64,000 nt of DNA from Ectocarpus siliculosus (GCA_000310025.1 FN648443.1:35047-99046), one strand, 5' to 3'; counted from the stretch's first letter, positions 49,052 through 60,136 are shown. Translations and numbers: made by a program. The notes: a model not told the origin generated them from the letters alone.

Positions 49052-51430
49052 TCACGCCAAATTCATCACAAAATCACGGTGAGACTCAAAAGCATCCTTC
49101 GACAAACTCTTCTTGAGAAAATCTGCACGCTGGTGCGGTGACGGCACGTGGATTACCGAAATTTCCTTCCTCTGTACCAGTTCCCGGAGAAAATGGTGCC
49201 TTACATCTTTGTGCTTCGAGTTCGAGTTCGAGATGGGGTTATGGGCTAGTTGAATCGCCCCCTGGTTGTCCTTGAATATTGGGATGCACGGCATGCCAAC
49301 CTGTGGCAGCATGAAACGCCAAACCTGCCTCAAAAACAAAACCTCCTTCACTACATCACCAAGCGCGACGTACTCTGCTTCTGTCGTCGAAAGCGTAACG
49401 CACTTTTGCGTTCTGGAAAACCAAGACACGGCGCCTCCTCCACACGCCACGATCCCCCCTGATACCGACCTACGGTCTGCTGCCTTGCTTGCAAAGTCCG
49501 CATCAGCGTACCCCTGCAAGCTGAATCCCTCTACCGTACCTCTCTGAAATGAAATACCGAAGTGACTCGTCCTCCTCGCATACCCTAAAATACCTATCGC
49601 TGCATCCCAGTGGACCTGCTTCGGAGATGCGCAATACCTCGCTACTGCCCTAACAGCATTCGCAATGTCTGGTCTAGTCTGAGTCGCCAGCCACATCAAA
49701 GATCCGATTAGCTCACGAAACGGAAAGTCTGTCTCTGCCTCATCCGCATCAAAATCAGAAAGCTTCACTCCCGAAGACATCGGAACGCTCTTAACCCCGA
49801 CTACTCCATACTCTGCTGCTAGCTCATCCGTGAAAGTCTCCTGAAAAATCGTCAACCTACCACCAGTCTCCTTGTTCCTCTTGTAAAAGCAGCCAGAATA
49901 CCATCTCAACTCTCCCAGGTTCTTCACCGGCACAGACTTGTTGAGGTCAGCGCCAAACTTGTCACATCTCTCCCTCTCTCCGACAGCAAAAATATCATCT
50001 ACATGTACTACCAAGATCAAAACAACACACCCATCCTCAATCAATCGAAACACACAAGCATCGGCCAAACACTGCTCAAATCCCAATGCTATCAAACACC
50101 TCTTTAGCATTGCATGCCACTGCCTAGGTGCCTGCCTCAAGCCATACAGACTCTTGCCTAATTTTACAATCATTCCAGATAGAGCTCCACATCCCTGCGG
50201 TAGGCGCATGTACACGTCTTCCTCCAACTCCGAACGCACAAAAGCTTGCTCAGTATCGAAATGACAGAGATCGAGGTTTAACTCGCACGCCAAAGCAGCC
50301 AACATCCTAACACACGAGACAGAAACGGTAGGCACGTACAACTCTCCAAAGTCAATGTACTCTCTCTGCGTATCACCTCTCGCTACAAGTCTCGACTTAA
50401 CCTTAGTGGGCCACCCAAACTCATCTGCCTTCCAATCGAATACCCACTTAGCGTTAATTGCATTCTCCACTAATTGCTACTTTGCCGGAGTAAAAGTCCC
50501 CGCTTCCAACAAGCCGTAAAACTCCCTTTGCATGGAGTCGCCCCCGAGGTGTCGGTGCTCCGACGCCATGGCCTCGTTGTAGCTCTTTGGAACACGAAGG
50601 TCGCTAGCCTGACAGTGCGGAAGGTCAGGGCGTTGCTCCGGTGGGCGCTGGTCTCGCAGCATGGCGTCAATGTCTTCCCGGTTGGCGAGAAGCGTGGCAA
50701 ATGCAAGTGGAAAGCCAGCTCCTCCAGCCCCCGGGTCGACCGCTGCGAGTGCTCCCGCCTGCTCTCCTCCCTCCGCTCCCCCCGGCTCCCTGCGCTCCTC
50801 GTCCACCGCGCTCCGAGTCTCCAAGATCGACACCAGAGTGTTCTTGTCTAGCATCGAGACGAGACCTGTGCTGTGCCTGGTCCCCGATCTTGTGCGGCTC
50901 GGCAGCCGCGGGTCTGTCATACCCTCGGCCTTCTTACCCGGGCGAAGCTGCCACATGGCGTGAGCCGTAAGCGGGGGCATCGCGTGGTCCGGCGGCGGCG
51001 GCTGGGCTGGATCGGGAGTCGCTGACGGTGATGTCGAGGCGACAGAAGGCGGAGCTGGAGCGGGAGGTGGAGCGGACGACGGCGTGGGCGCTGGCGGCGG
51101 CGTGGCGGCGGTCGAAGGCGTCGGGACTGGGCCAAAGTTGATCGAGACGACCGGCGGCGTGAACGGGGGGTGCGTCGGCGCAGCGGTGATACCAGCGGAA
51201 CCCCCCTCGCCGGCTGGCGCCGACGTCACCCACGATACGTTGTTGGTGTAGACGACGCGGCCGGTGGACGCCTTGAGGACCTTGACGGTGACGCTCGGGT
51301 GGTTGTCCCCGCGGTTCAGGTAGTAGCAGAGGGTGGCCTGGTCGTCGAGCTTGGTGCGGCGATCCTCACGCATGAAGCCGGGCTGGAAGAACGGCAGCAC
51401 GCGGAACGGCCCCTGCTCGCCGGTGAACAT
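49052..51430 (-). pseudogene. pol: copia reverse transcriptase and RNase H, one TAG stop
   Basis: The 51430-50477 part is the end of integrase (MFTGEQGPFRVLPFF; KLDDQATLCYYLNRGDNHP) and a long Pro/Ala linker, ending at TAG 50479-50477. The 50470-49052 part has reverse transcriptase (KWVFDWKADEFGWPTKVKSR; LCHFDTEQAFVRSELEEDVY; LYGLRQAPRQWHAMLKRCLI; the catalytic VVHVDDIFAVG) and RNase H (RRSVSGGIVACGGGAVSWFS; VTLSTTEAEYVALGD; IFKDNQGAIQLA), ending TGA. From 52654 to 49052 the frame is single and broken only by the three TAG codons. Confidence 0.92.
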
Positions 51431-51475
51431 CTCGTGCGGCGAGCATCGCCCGGGGTTGGCCTTGGTCGCCGACTA

Positions 51476-52654
51476 GTTGAGAGCTTCGGCGGCCCACTTC
51501 GCTGATTCCATCCAAAGACGGTCACCGCGCTGGTCGAGGCCGGGGATGGAGGCGAAGTCGACGGTGAACACACGGCCAGCGCTGCGGCGGGCGGCCATGC
51601 CGGCCTTCATAATCCGCCAGATGGCGCTCTCGACGACGCCGTTGTACTTCGGAGAGCCAGGCGGGGTGAACTCGACGCCGATGCCGTTGTCGTCGCAGAA
51701 GTGCCGGAAGTCGCCACGGGTCTACTCGGTGCCGTTGTCGACGCGGAAACACTCTATGCGCCCGAGGTCGTACCGCCCCACGTCCGCCAGCAGCCTTTTC
51801 GTTGCCGCCAGCGCGTCGGACTTCCGCCGGAGACCCAGCCTTTTCGTTGCCGCCAGCGCGTCGGACTTCCGCCGGAGACCGTAGACCTTGTTCCACCACG
51901 AGGCGCTGTCGACGGCGACGAACAGGTAGAGGTTGCCGCCCAGGGAAGGCACCAGCGGTCCACACAAGTCCAGGAGAACACGCCCGAATGGCTTGGACGC
52001 CCGCGCTCCCGGCCCCCGCGGCATCGACGCTCGCCTGCCCTTCGCCTTCATGCAGTCCGTGCACGGTTCCAGCTCGCTTGTGAGAGTGATGCCCCTCTGC
52101 CGAGCAGTTTCTCTCAAAAACGGTTCACAAGCGTGTGGGAGGGAACGGTGGAAGCGGTTGATGTCCACGGACTGATCGGTTGAACCAAGAGCAAAGGGGG
52201 ACGCACCAGGGCCAAGCGCGGCCGCACCGAAGTCAAAATCAGCACCCCCATCAAAACCATCCAAAACAGCAGCCACACGCGCAGCACCAGTCTCAGGGAT
52301 AAACGCGGGGAAGAACTCTTGGTACGGGGTGTCATCATAGCCATCCATGAGCTGCTCGTCGGTGAGCACACTCGTATCTCCAAGATCCATACCCGGAAAA
52401 GTACCCACACACACAAACTCGGACGCCGAAGAAGGTACTACGCCGGCAGAGCCGGCGGGCGGGACGCTCTCACTCGCAGGTACTACACTGGTGGGACCAG
52501 TGGGCGTGACGCTATCAGTCGAACGTACTACGCTGGTGGGACCAGCGGGCGTGACGCTCTCACTCGAAGGTACTACGCTAGCAGAGCCAGCGGGAGGAAA
52601 CGCAACACTGACACCAATGATATCGCGGAGCCCCCGCTGGGGGAAGGGGAACAC
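51476..52654 (-). pseudogene. copia integrase, with TAG stop and 45-bp internal duplication
   Basis: An N-terminal HHCC-type finger (RFHRSLPHACEPFLRE; LEPCTDCMKAKGRR) is followed by the catalytic core (FGRVLLDLCGPLVPSLGGNL; FRVDNGTE; PPGSPKYNGVVESAIWRI). It carries D in LLDL, D in VDNGTE and the distal E in VVES. The GLRRKSDALAATKRL segment is present twice (45-bp tandem repeat at 51790-51880). TAG at 51724-51722 interrupts the core after DNGTE, and TAG at 51475-51473 follows AEALN. The upstream part holds short T/S/P-rich tandem repeats. Confidence 0.85.
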
Positions 52655-53090
52655 GAATCGGGGGCATTCACGAATGCGGGCAAAGCAGCAGAGTCTACTT
52701 CAATCGCAGATGGGTCGTAAGGCAACCGCACAGCATAAGCGGCAGACGCTTTCTCCTCTCTAGCAAACAGCAGTCCATTTTGTAAAGTCGCACCACGCTC
52801 GTCTTGAAGGATTTGTTGGTTGAGGGAAACAGCATGCGTGGCGAACAGGTTGAAATTCAGGCTTTCCACTACAGATGCGTCTGTCAGCTTCACACACATC
52901 GTCGTTTGTTCGCCATTCTCATCCTCCTGAAAGAAGCTAAGGTTGATGCTACCGATAGCTTGCACTTCTAGCAGTCGACCATCGCCTACGACGACATACT
53001 TCCTATTTGCGGGGATCTCCTGCAGGTCGTACATGTGTAGGCTACTGTTGGTAAAACTGTTGCTTGCACCTGAATCAGCTACCCATCTCT
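52573..53090 (-). pseudogene. copia protease region
   Basis: ERWVADSGASNSFTN just upstream of 53034 is the aspartic protease active-site block (D-S-G-A-S) typical of copia. It is followed by KYVVVGDGRLLEVQAIGSIN and a beta-rich domain. The frame is +1 relative to the end of gag (AAG-TGA-GGG) and differs again from the integrase frame, so at least one shift on each side is needed. It cleaves the polyprotein in active elements. Confidence 0.75.
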
Positions 53091-53107
53091 CGCTACCAGG
53101 CGGCCCC

Positions 53108-55099
53108 TCACTTTATTCCACACTCAGCAAAGACGAAGCAGGCAGGCTCAACTCCAATCGTCACTCCTATCCTACCAAAACAATCTTCGGGGTGAGACTT
53201 GCCTAGGGGCACCGATTGTGCCGTGCAGAGGTGGAGGTAGCCCGAAGATGGAGGCGCGCCAGGAGAAGGGGTAGAGGACGAGGAGGAAGCGGTGCTGCTG
53301 CTGCTCGCGGGGGGGGGCTGACGTGGCTGCTCGGATGACGAATCTTGGCCGGCGGGAGGGTAGTAGACGTAGTGGATCCCGCCGTCAGATGAACGGCTAT
53401 CTTCGTACCCGGAGGAGTAGCTGTAGCTGTCCCCGCCGCCGGCGTAGTGGGCGTACCCGGCGTCGTGGTAGCCGTCGTCGTAGGAGTAGCCCGTCGTAGT
53501 AGTCGCCGTAATCTTCGTAGTAGCCACCATCATCGTGGGCGTAGTACACAACGTACCCCTGCTCTCTTCCGTGGCCAGGACGCGCGTGCCCCGGGCCTCT
53601 CCCTGCCCGCTCTCTCTCGGCACGACCGTCGCTGCTGTGGCGTCCCGCGGGCCCACGACCCCCCGTGTGACGCCCCAGACGACCACCAGGCCCAAGTCCA
53701 CGAAGAGGTCGCGGGGGGGGTGAGGCTTGGCTCCAGCCACCGCCACCATGACCGGTGTGGTGCTGCTGCTCTATCCTCACCCATCGCCCGCCACCGCGGC
53801 CGGGCCCCGGCGGCGGTCTACCCCCTCGCTGGCTACCGCCGCTACCGCGACTGCCGCCGCCCGAGCGGCGTTCCTCGGCGCCCTCTCTCGAACGCGCGCG
53901 CCGCAGTTGCTGGTGGAAACGACACTGCTCGTTGGTGTGGAGTTCGGACTGGTGGTAGCGGCAAAATCCGTCGGGGTCGTCGTTGAACACGTCACTCTTT
54001 TTCTTCTCTCCGTCACGATCTGGACCGTGAGCTGCTCCGTGGCAGCCGTCTTGACCCCCAGATGCCCCCCCACTGCCCCCGCCGCGCCGGCCCATGCCGG
54101 ACGCGGCGAGAGCGATCTCCACCTCGCGCCTCTCCCCCTTGCTCCTCTCGCGCTCCATCTCCGCGTGGGCGTCCCTCACCACAGTCTCAAGGGTACGCAA
54201 CGTCAGGACATCATGGGCAAGCAGTATTCCTTTTTGCACGACATACAACGAAGAGGGAAGGCCACGAGCAATGTCTTTGTTGGCATCTGTTTCATCCTTA
54301 ATCGTGCCCACAGATGCTAGACGCAGGCGAAGGGCTTCTGCGCGGGCAATATAGTCCTGTGGACTCTCCGACTCTTTCATCTCCAACTCCTTCCAGTCCT
54401 GCTCCAACCTCGACTTTTCTGACTGCTTCTTCTCTTGATAGAACTCGGTCACAATTTTCCAGGCTTGTTGTGGACTCTCACACGCCAGAATCAAACTCTG
54501 AATCGGGGGGTACAAGACCTTGCTGATGAGAATATTCCATAGTTTGAAAGACTTGTCTACCACGTTATTGCCAAAAAGTCTCCGAAGCTCTGCTACATTC
54601 ACACCGCTCTTTCCAACCTTGACGTCGACCTCCAGTTCCAACGCATCATGCACACCCTCCTCCTGAAAACATGAAATCATCTTACTACGAAAAATATCAC
54701 ACACAATATACAAGTCCTGCTCCTTCTTCACGCTACCAAGCCAAGGTTCTATTTCTGAGCCAGGATTGACACGTAACGTGCCTGAGCGGGCAAAGCCCTG
54801 TTGTTGAGCGATGGCCTCCGCTGTCGCCTTAGCCGCTTGCGCCACGATGTGTGCGACGCTGCTGGGGTCGTTGAATGTGGCTGGTGTACCCTGGCTGGAG
54901 GGTGATGGTTGGTTACCCGTAGGTGGAACTGGGTTGCCGGCTGGAGTGGCTGGGTTGCCGGCTGGTGGTTGGGCAATGGTGACTTCACCCTCGTTGATCC
55001 TGTTGGCTTCGAGCTCGGCTTGCACTCGTTGCTGGACGATCTCCTCCACTTTTTTTGTAGCTCTTCCCCGCTGAGGGCGGAGAGGTCGACGTCCTCCAT
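53108..55099 (-). pseudogene. gag: copia gag, frameshifted
   Basis: Likely start at 55099 (MEDVDLSALSGEELQKK). An A-run near 55050 must be shifted to enter the long frame KVEEIVQQRVQAELEANRIN. The body has the copia gag core (QAWKIVTEFYQEKKQSEKSR; WKELEMKESESPQDYIARAE; RALPSSLY-like block). A Cys/His stretch (CRYHQSELHTNEQCRFHQQL) stands where a zinc knuckle is normally found but lacks the exact CX2CX4HX4C spacing. A Gly/Arg-rich region follows. A second frame change near 53485 leads into a Tyr/Gly/Ser-rich tail that stops at TGA 53108. Known role: capsid protein binding element RNA. Confidence 0.75.
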
Positions 55100-55194
55100 G
55101 ATGTTTGGTGTTGTGGGAGTCTACCGATTGCGCGTGACTGCACAACCCCCGGAAGGCTACGCCCGCGCGCAGATACCGTGATATCGCCCTAGTG

Positions 55195-55515
55195 CGAAAG
55201 GTAAACTACGCTGGGGTGCAGCAAGCCCGTGCTGGGCGTTACTTGGGGCACTGGGTAGTCGGCCGTGTTAGGCCGAGAGAGAGAGGTTGAGGTGGCGTTG
55301 GAGTAAGCGTTGGAGAAGGAAACTTGATTGGAGAGAGCGACGGCGGTAGCGGTGGAGAGAGAGGAAGTGAGCTGCACGCACGCAAGCCTCATCACATCCG
55401 CCCCGCCAAAAGGGTCCCCGTGACTGCACCGGTGGTACCTCACAACACACGAAATTCCCAACACGTATTCCCCTGGGATCCTCACGACCAGATACTGCTG
55501 CGAGTATATCTAACA
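55195..55515 (-). repeat. 5' LTR of the copia element
   Basis: 321 bp. Its terminal CA is CG here. The right flank at 55516 is the middle of gene D exon 3. The DNA just inside (CACTAGGGCGATATCACGG) would be the primer-binding region; I do not recognise the tRNA. Confidence 0.9.
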
Positions 55516-58500
55516 AGCAGCGCCGCCATGTAGTTGCGCTCCTGTCGTCCGAGAGTAGAGGAAACACGTGCATAGGGGCACAGCAGACACACAGCGAGAG
55601 AGAAATTCATGGAAAGCAGAATGAAAGAGGGGCGGGGCGCGCGGGCAGGGAGGGGGAGCAGTTCAAGAAACGGCCCGAGATGGTGGCGAGAGAGAGGGCG
55701 CTAGCTGGTTTGTGAGTGGCATATGTTGCCAATGTTACCTGGGATTCGACCGTGCTTGGGGCGAGGAATGGCGCGCGCAGAGTCAAACAAAGCAACAACG
55801 ACATAACTGCTGGCTGCGTCGAAAACGAAATTGAACAGGCGTGCGGAGAAAGGAAAATAGAACAGGCGTGCGCAGATAAAATATACAACACACACGCTGA
55901 CGTGGAGCACTACACATCCTCGTACGAAAACATGCTACCATACGCGTAGTCCCACTTGACCCAAAGCCACAAAAATGGAAGCCTTGCACCGGGATGAGCC
56001 ACGGTAGGGCACGCTTCGCCCTCGGATGGAACACCATAGCCAGGCGGAGCTCGCGGCAGATATGGCTCCCCAACAGCGTGGGCACGACCAAGAAGAGTAG
56101 CAGAGATACCCAGAAATAGTCGAGCCCGCAGTCCCAGACAACGTTAATGGAACTGTTGAGGGTGACGAGCATCGTCAGGAGCGCGCAGACGCCTTCGACC
56201 ATGACCAGATACGCAGACCTGGCCATGTGGTATGCGATGCAGTGAAGCTCCCGGTGTGATGGCGGTTTCATTATCACGTAGCGCCAGGAGATCTTTCCAA
56301 CTGCTATTCATCACGCCACTAAACCCTCTTTTAGCGGTTGGTTTATAGCAGTTAAACCGGGGCCCCAATACAGGTCGATATCGCCCTAATTAACCGGGAC
56401 ACGGCCCAAGTTTGCGGAACAAGAGCCACGTTGTAAAGCTCGTCTTGATATGTGTCTCGTTGCAGCAGTGACAAGCTTACTTTAGGCAGAAAAAGTATTG
56501 TCGAGGACGATTCCCAATTTCACTTTGGCGTCGCGATAAGATGTAGTCTTGCGTAAGCACAGATTTTCTTACTCATATAACCACGTACAGAAGATTGTGG
56601 AGAAGTGAATCGCCGCCAGCCGGTCGGGTTCTGGTCACTACCCTTAAAAGCCTTCTTGCCCAGGGCAATCAAGAAGACTAAAAGAGGGGGAGATGCAGAT
56701 CTCCTTCTACACAAAGCGAAAATCCCCCAACGTCTGTCGAGGACGACTCCCTCTCTTCACATGAATGTGATAGTCTCTCTTGGGGGGCACCGCCACTAGC
56801 TGCGGCAGGTTCGAATGCTGCTGGACGAATCGGTACGGGGAGTGCCTGGGTTGAACAAGGAGGTATGTAGGGTTTGAAGCTAGCTGCTGTGGGACTGAAA
56901 AACCGCGTGCGTTCGTGCGAACGTCTCTCTCGCATGGTCGAAAAATGTCGTAAGACATTGGGCAGCTGAGAGTTTGGGCGCAAACGGGGGCTTTTTTCTT
57001 TCTAGTTGTCTGAGTTGGTTTTGCCATCAGTTAAAGCTATTAAGAATATGCCCACATATACTCTACTGTAGCTTCTTTCCATGGAAAAGCTGCCCTTTGT
57101 TGTCACCCAAATCGCTGCCACCGCCGTGTGGCTTCTCGTTAACCGCGGAGCACATTCCGCGCGAAACCCAATACCCTGACTCTCTCTGTTTCCACAGAAC
57201 ACTCGAAAAAACTCTCAATCAAGAGTGCCTCACGGGGGGTTGGCGCGATTGAATTGGGTAGCCGCGAAGCAGTTCAAATCCTGATTGTCTCTTAAAATCC
57301 TCTAGAAAACATGGTGTGTATTCTTCTACTTATTGTTTTCTCTACCCTACAGCCGTCACTTACTTGCCGTCACGGTTAAATATTTCCCGTATGTGTTGGT
57401 GTATACTTCCGGAAGTAAATATGCATACAGTACACGGGCCCGCAGAGAGATAAGAAACAAACGTCCAAATCGGGCGGAGGCTCAGTAACTCATTTCATCG
57501 GCATTCATTGTCGAGCACAGTTTATCTAGTACGAAGTATTGGTAGAGTTTAGTGTAGGATCCATCCTCCGTGAGCTGTGTAGCTATTACGTCTTCTTCGA
57601 CCTATTTTCTTCACTTTCGTGAAAATTGAGCCTCTCTGTTTCTCCACAAAATATTCCAAACTGCGGGGCAGTACGGCTGCTGCAGTCTACAGAATATACG
57701 TATCTGTAGACTACTGCATGTTGCTGTTCTACAATTTATCCAGCATCCGAACCCGGTGTGTCGATAGACTTTTCAGCGGAAATACTAGGAGTAACGAAAT
57801 AACAACCAGGGCTGCCGGGGTATCATATTTATTTACTGTTTGGTGTTTACCGCGGCGCGCGGTAAACGACACCTATACTCCTCCTGCAGTCGGGAGCCGA
57901 GGAGCTACAACAGGTGAACATGAGTGGCAAGACTCAAGAAGATGTGTTGGTTTGGTGTGAGGGGTGACAGGATTGATTGATGATGATGAAACTACTGCTG
58001 TACATACCTACATACCGCTATTTGATGCATGCATTCACGTGGCTTGCTTATTGTGGCAGACGTTGGACATTACGAAATTGTCTACCGTACGCAGTGATAT
58101 GCATAGCGTCTCAGTGACTCTACTTCGTATACGACCTCTGGTACCTGATATATGGTAGAGGCAGACGCACGTATACAACAAGCAGTCTCTGGGTCTAAAG
58201 TTGTTCTCACATTCATGGAGTAGTCTATGTATCAATCTCCACGGGTCGGGTGGGAAGGCACGCGAGAGTCTTTCGGCAAATTAGGCCAAGCTTTGCCACG
58301 TTGCCACGTTGTCACGGTACCACGGTGCCCCGTTGCCACGTTGCAAAGGATGCCCACGTTTCCAAGATTGCCCATCCACATAGATTGATCACAGGCCGAA
58401 AAAAAAATGATTCTGTTTCGGGTCTTCCACGTGCCATTTCACCACTCACTCAAGACTCACTCTACATTACATATGATGCATAGTCGTCATAGACGAAAAG

Positions 58501-58982
58501 GTAGACTACATGTTTGGGGTTGGGTTTGAGTTAGGGTTATAGGTGAACATGAGTGGTATGTCTGAGCGAAAGATCTGTGTGCAATTACTTTACGTCCGAA
58601 CCCAAAAGACACTCACTTCAATTGCAGTATTTTCTCCAAAATGTTACGGGATGTGAGGACAAGGATATGAACGGCAGTTCTCAGCAAGGTATCTAGATCT
58701 GGCGGGAACTGCAACTCCCTAGGATTATCGTTAAGGGGATATTGCCTTAGCGACCCCTCCCACGGAAAATCACGGCATCGCTCAAGTTCGATAGAGACGC
58801 ACTGCGCGTCCATGCATTCCACATAACAGGACGGCCTACCTCGTGCGAATATCCAATATCCATCTCGACCGGTAGAAGCGGACCAATGCGTAGGTTCCGA
58901 GCACGATGAAGCAACGTCCGAGCACCAGTCTGACGAGCTCTAAGGCTGCATGGATGGGCGGGCGTGTGGTATTCCGGTGCAT
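55516..58982 (-). pseudogene. Gene D: 7TM-RGS 5' remnant cut by a copia LTR
   Basis: Only the start of a 7TM-RGS gene remains. Exon 1 (58982-58840, 143 nt) starts with an ATG in frame with a first helix (GRCFIVLGTYALVRFYRS) and ends WILDIRT at a phase-2 donor. Exon 2 (56218-55990, 229 nt) is the same length as in genes A, B and C and carries two helices. Exon 3 starts at 55541 and stops after 26 nt, where the retrotransposon LTR begins at 55515. All later membrane helices and the RGS domain are absent; the matching DNA is the 6.0 kb missing from unit 2. Intron 1 is about 2.6 kb and mostly inside the duplication. This is the only copy with an intact in-frame initiator exon. Confidence 0.8.
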
Positions 58983-59176
58983 TGGATGCACATACATACG
59001 AGTATACTCCAGTAATCTCGGATTTGAGACGCATCTAGATTTCGGAACGAAATCGAGAAGAGTCAGATATTCCAGAAAGGATGTTGGAAAATGACCCCAC
59101 CTAGTTCAGTCCCCCTTTTCTCTCCCGAAATACGCCGGAGCTATAGAGGAGAAGGGATATATTCGAGAGTCGTAAC
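58983..59176. promoter_or_regulatory. Putative bidirectional promoter region
   Basis: 194 bp between the divergent ATGs of gene D (-) and the 59177 ORF (+). No TATA box is evident. Inferred only from gene arrangement. Confidence 0.35.
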
Positions 59177-60040
59177 ATGCCGCCTCGCAACACGCGGCGC
59201 GCCACGGCGGCGGCTTCGGCGGCTGCTTCTCCTACAACGGCTTCCTCAGCGGCGGCGCCTTCTTCCTCAGCGGCTGCTGCCCCGGCGGCGGCTGCCGCGG
59301 CCCCAGCGGCTGCCAGCGCGCCGATGGGACCGCTTTCCCCGCCTCCACCTGGGCTGCCTCCCCGGCCCGACCGCCAGACGGCCGCGTTTGTGGACGCGAC
59401 CACGGCGGCCTACGCTCTGCCGTGCTACACGGCGCTGGTGCCGGGAGCCGGGGCAACGCTGGACCTTGGGCGGGTGTTCGACCGCAACCGGCTCGGTTGC
59501 GATCAGGGCACTGTGGAGGAGTTGGTCCTCCGTTTGGGTGAGGTGGCCACTCGGCTGCCGCCCCTTGCCGGGGCGGAGACCTACACGGCAGTTTTGGCGC
59601 GCGCCAGGAAGGTGGCCACTTCGCGGGCGGGCGACAAGTCCGTTGCCTATCGCCAGGCCGAGGCGAAGAAGCTCTTGGCCGAGTACACGGTGGAACTCGC
59701 GCTCCGCCATGGCCGCCTCTTGCAGTCAGAAGGCTGTGTGCTGCTGGAAGCAGTAGAGGATGTTGTTCTGCCTGCTCACTTCGGAGGTTCGGCGGCGCGG
59801 TCCGCGACGGCAGCGCCACCGGCGGCTGCTGTCGCCCCGGCCGCCGCCCCGGCGACGTACTTATCTGATGCGGAGCTGGCGCAGCGAATGCAAGCACAGA
59901 TTGACCTGAGTGGGGGGCCGAGCGACAGCAGCGGGAGGGCGGAGAGCCCGCACGAGAGGGACGACCGCGAGCTGATCGCTCTGCTGACTCGAGCGCACGC
60001 AAAACCAGAGGTGCGCTGCTCAATATTCAATATTCTATAA
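59177..60040 (+). CDS. Ala-rich 287-aa protein of unknown function
   Basis: Starts MPPRNTRRATAAASAAASPT in an Ala/Ser/Pro-rich, probably disordered first 60 residues. A more ordered region follows (FVDATTAAYALPCYTALVPG; EELVLRLGEVATRLPPLAGA; VAYRQAEAKKLLAEYTVELA), then a second Ala-rich stretch and an acidic end. Strong GC3 bias and a clear open frame support coding. A possible donor (CCAGAG|GTGCGC) near 60010 would drop the last 9 residues, so it may be the first exon of a longer gene. Its ATG is 194 bp from the gene D ATG on the other strand. No family recognised; a gag-like ORF cannot be excluded. Confidence 0.55.
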   Translation: MPPRNTRRATAAASAAASPTTASSAAAPSSSAAAAPAAAAAAPAAASAPMGPLSPPPPGLPPRPDRQTAAFVDATTAAYALPCYTALVPGAGATLDLGRVFDRNRLGCDQGTVEELVLRLGEVATRLPPLAGAETYTAVLARARKVATSRAGDKSVAYRQAEAKKLLAEYTVELALRHGRLLQSEGCVLLEAVEDVVLPAHFGGSAARSATAAPPAAAVAPAAAPATYLSDAELAQRMQAQIDLSGGPSDSSGRAESPHERDDRELIALLTRAHAKPEVRCSIFNIL

Positions 60041-60105
60041 AATATGCCAAGTGTTGAAAGTGATGAAAGTGTTCAAAAAAAAAAAAAAAAAAGGGGGCAC
60101 ATTTC

Positions 60106-60136
<31 letters not shown>

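Larger units (their letters stand above)
48503..55515 (-). mobile_element. Ty1/copia LTR retrotransposon, 7013 bp, inactive
   Basis: Two 321-bp direct repeats (48503-48823 and 55195-55515) begin TG and end CA on the coding strand (TGTTAGATATACTC...TTTACCTTTCA). The internal gene order on the minus strand is gag, protease, integrase, reverse transcriptase, RNase H, which is the copia order. A polypurine tract (AGGGGGGA) lies directly before the 3' LTR at 48824-48831. Flanking 5-mers differ (CCCGG left, AGCAG right), so there is no target-site duplication. gag is frameshifted and pol has three TAG stops, so it cannot move alone. Confidence 0.92.
39003..58465. repeat. Segmental duplication unit 2 (genes B and D plus a copia element)
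   Basis: Second copy of 1-19949. The left edge is sharp: 38990-39002 is unique and 39003 starts with the same bases as window position 1. 39003-48502 matches 1-11049, and 55516-58465 matches 17085-19949. Between them a 7013-bp LTR retrotransposon takes the place of the middle of unit 1. Exon 1 of gene B (37092) and exon 1 of gene D (58982) both lie outside the duplicated block, so the block edges fall inside the first introns of both genes. Confidence 0.9.

Noticed and set aside
49052-52654. Stop-codon reassignment (TAG read as an amino acid)
   Set aside because: Genes A, B and C end in TAG at the conserved end of the RGS domain, so TAG appears to work as a normal stop. Kept only as a low-key finding on copia.
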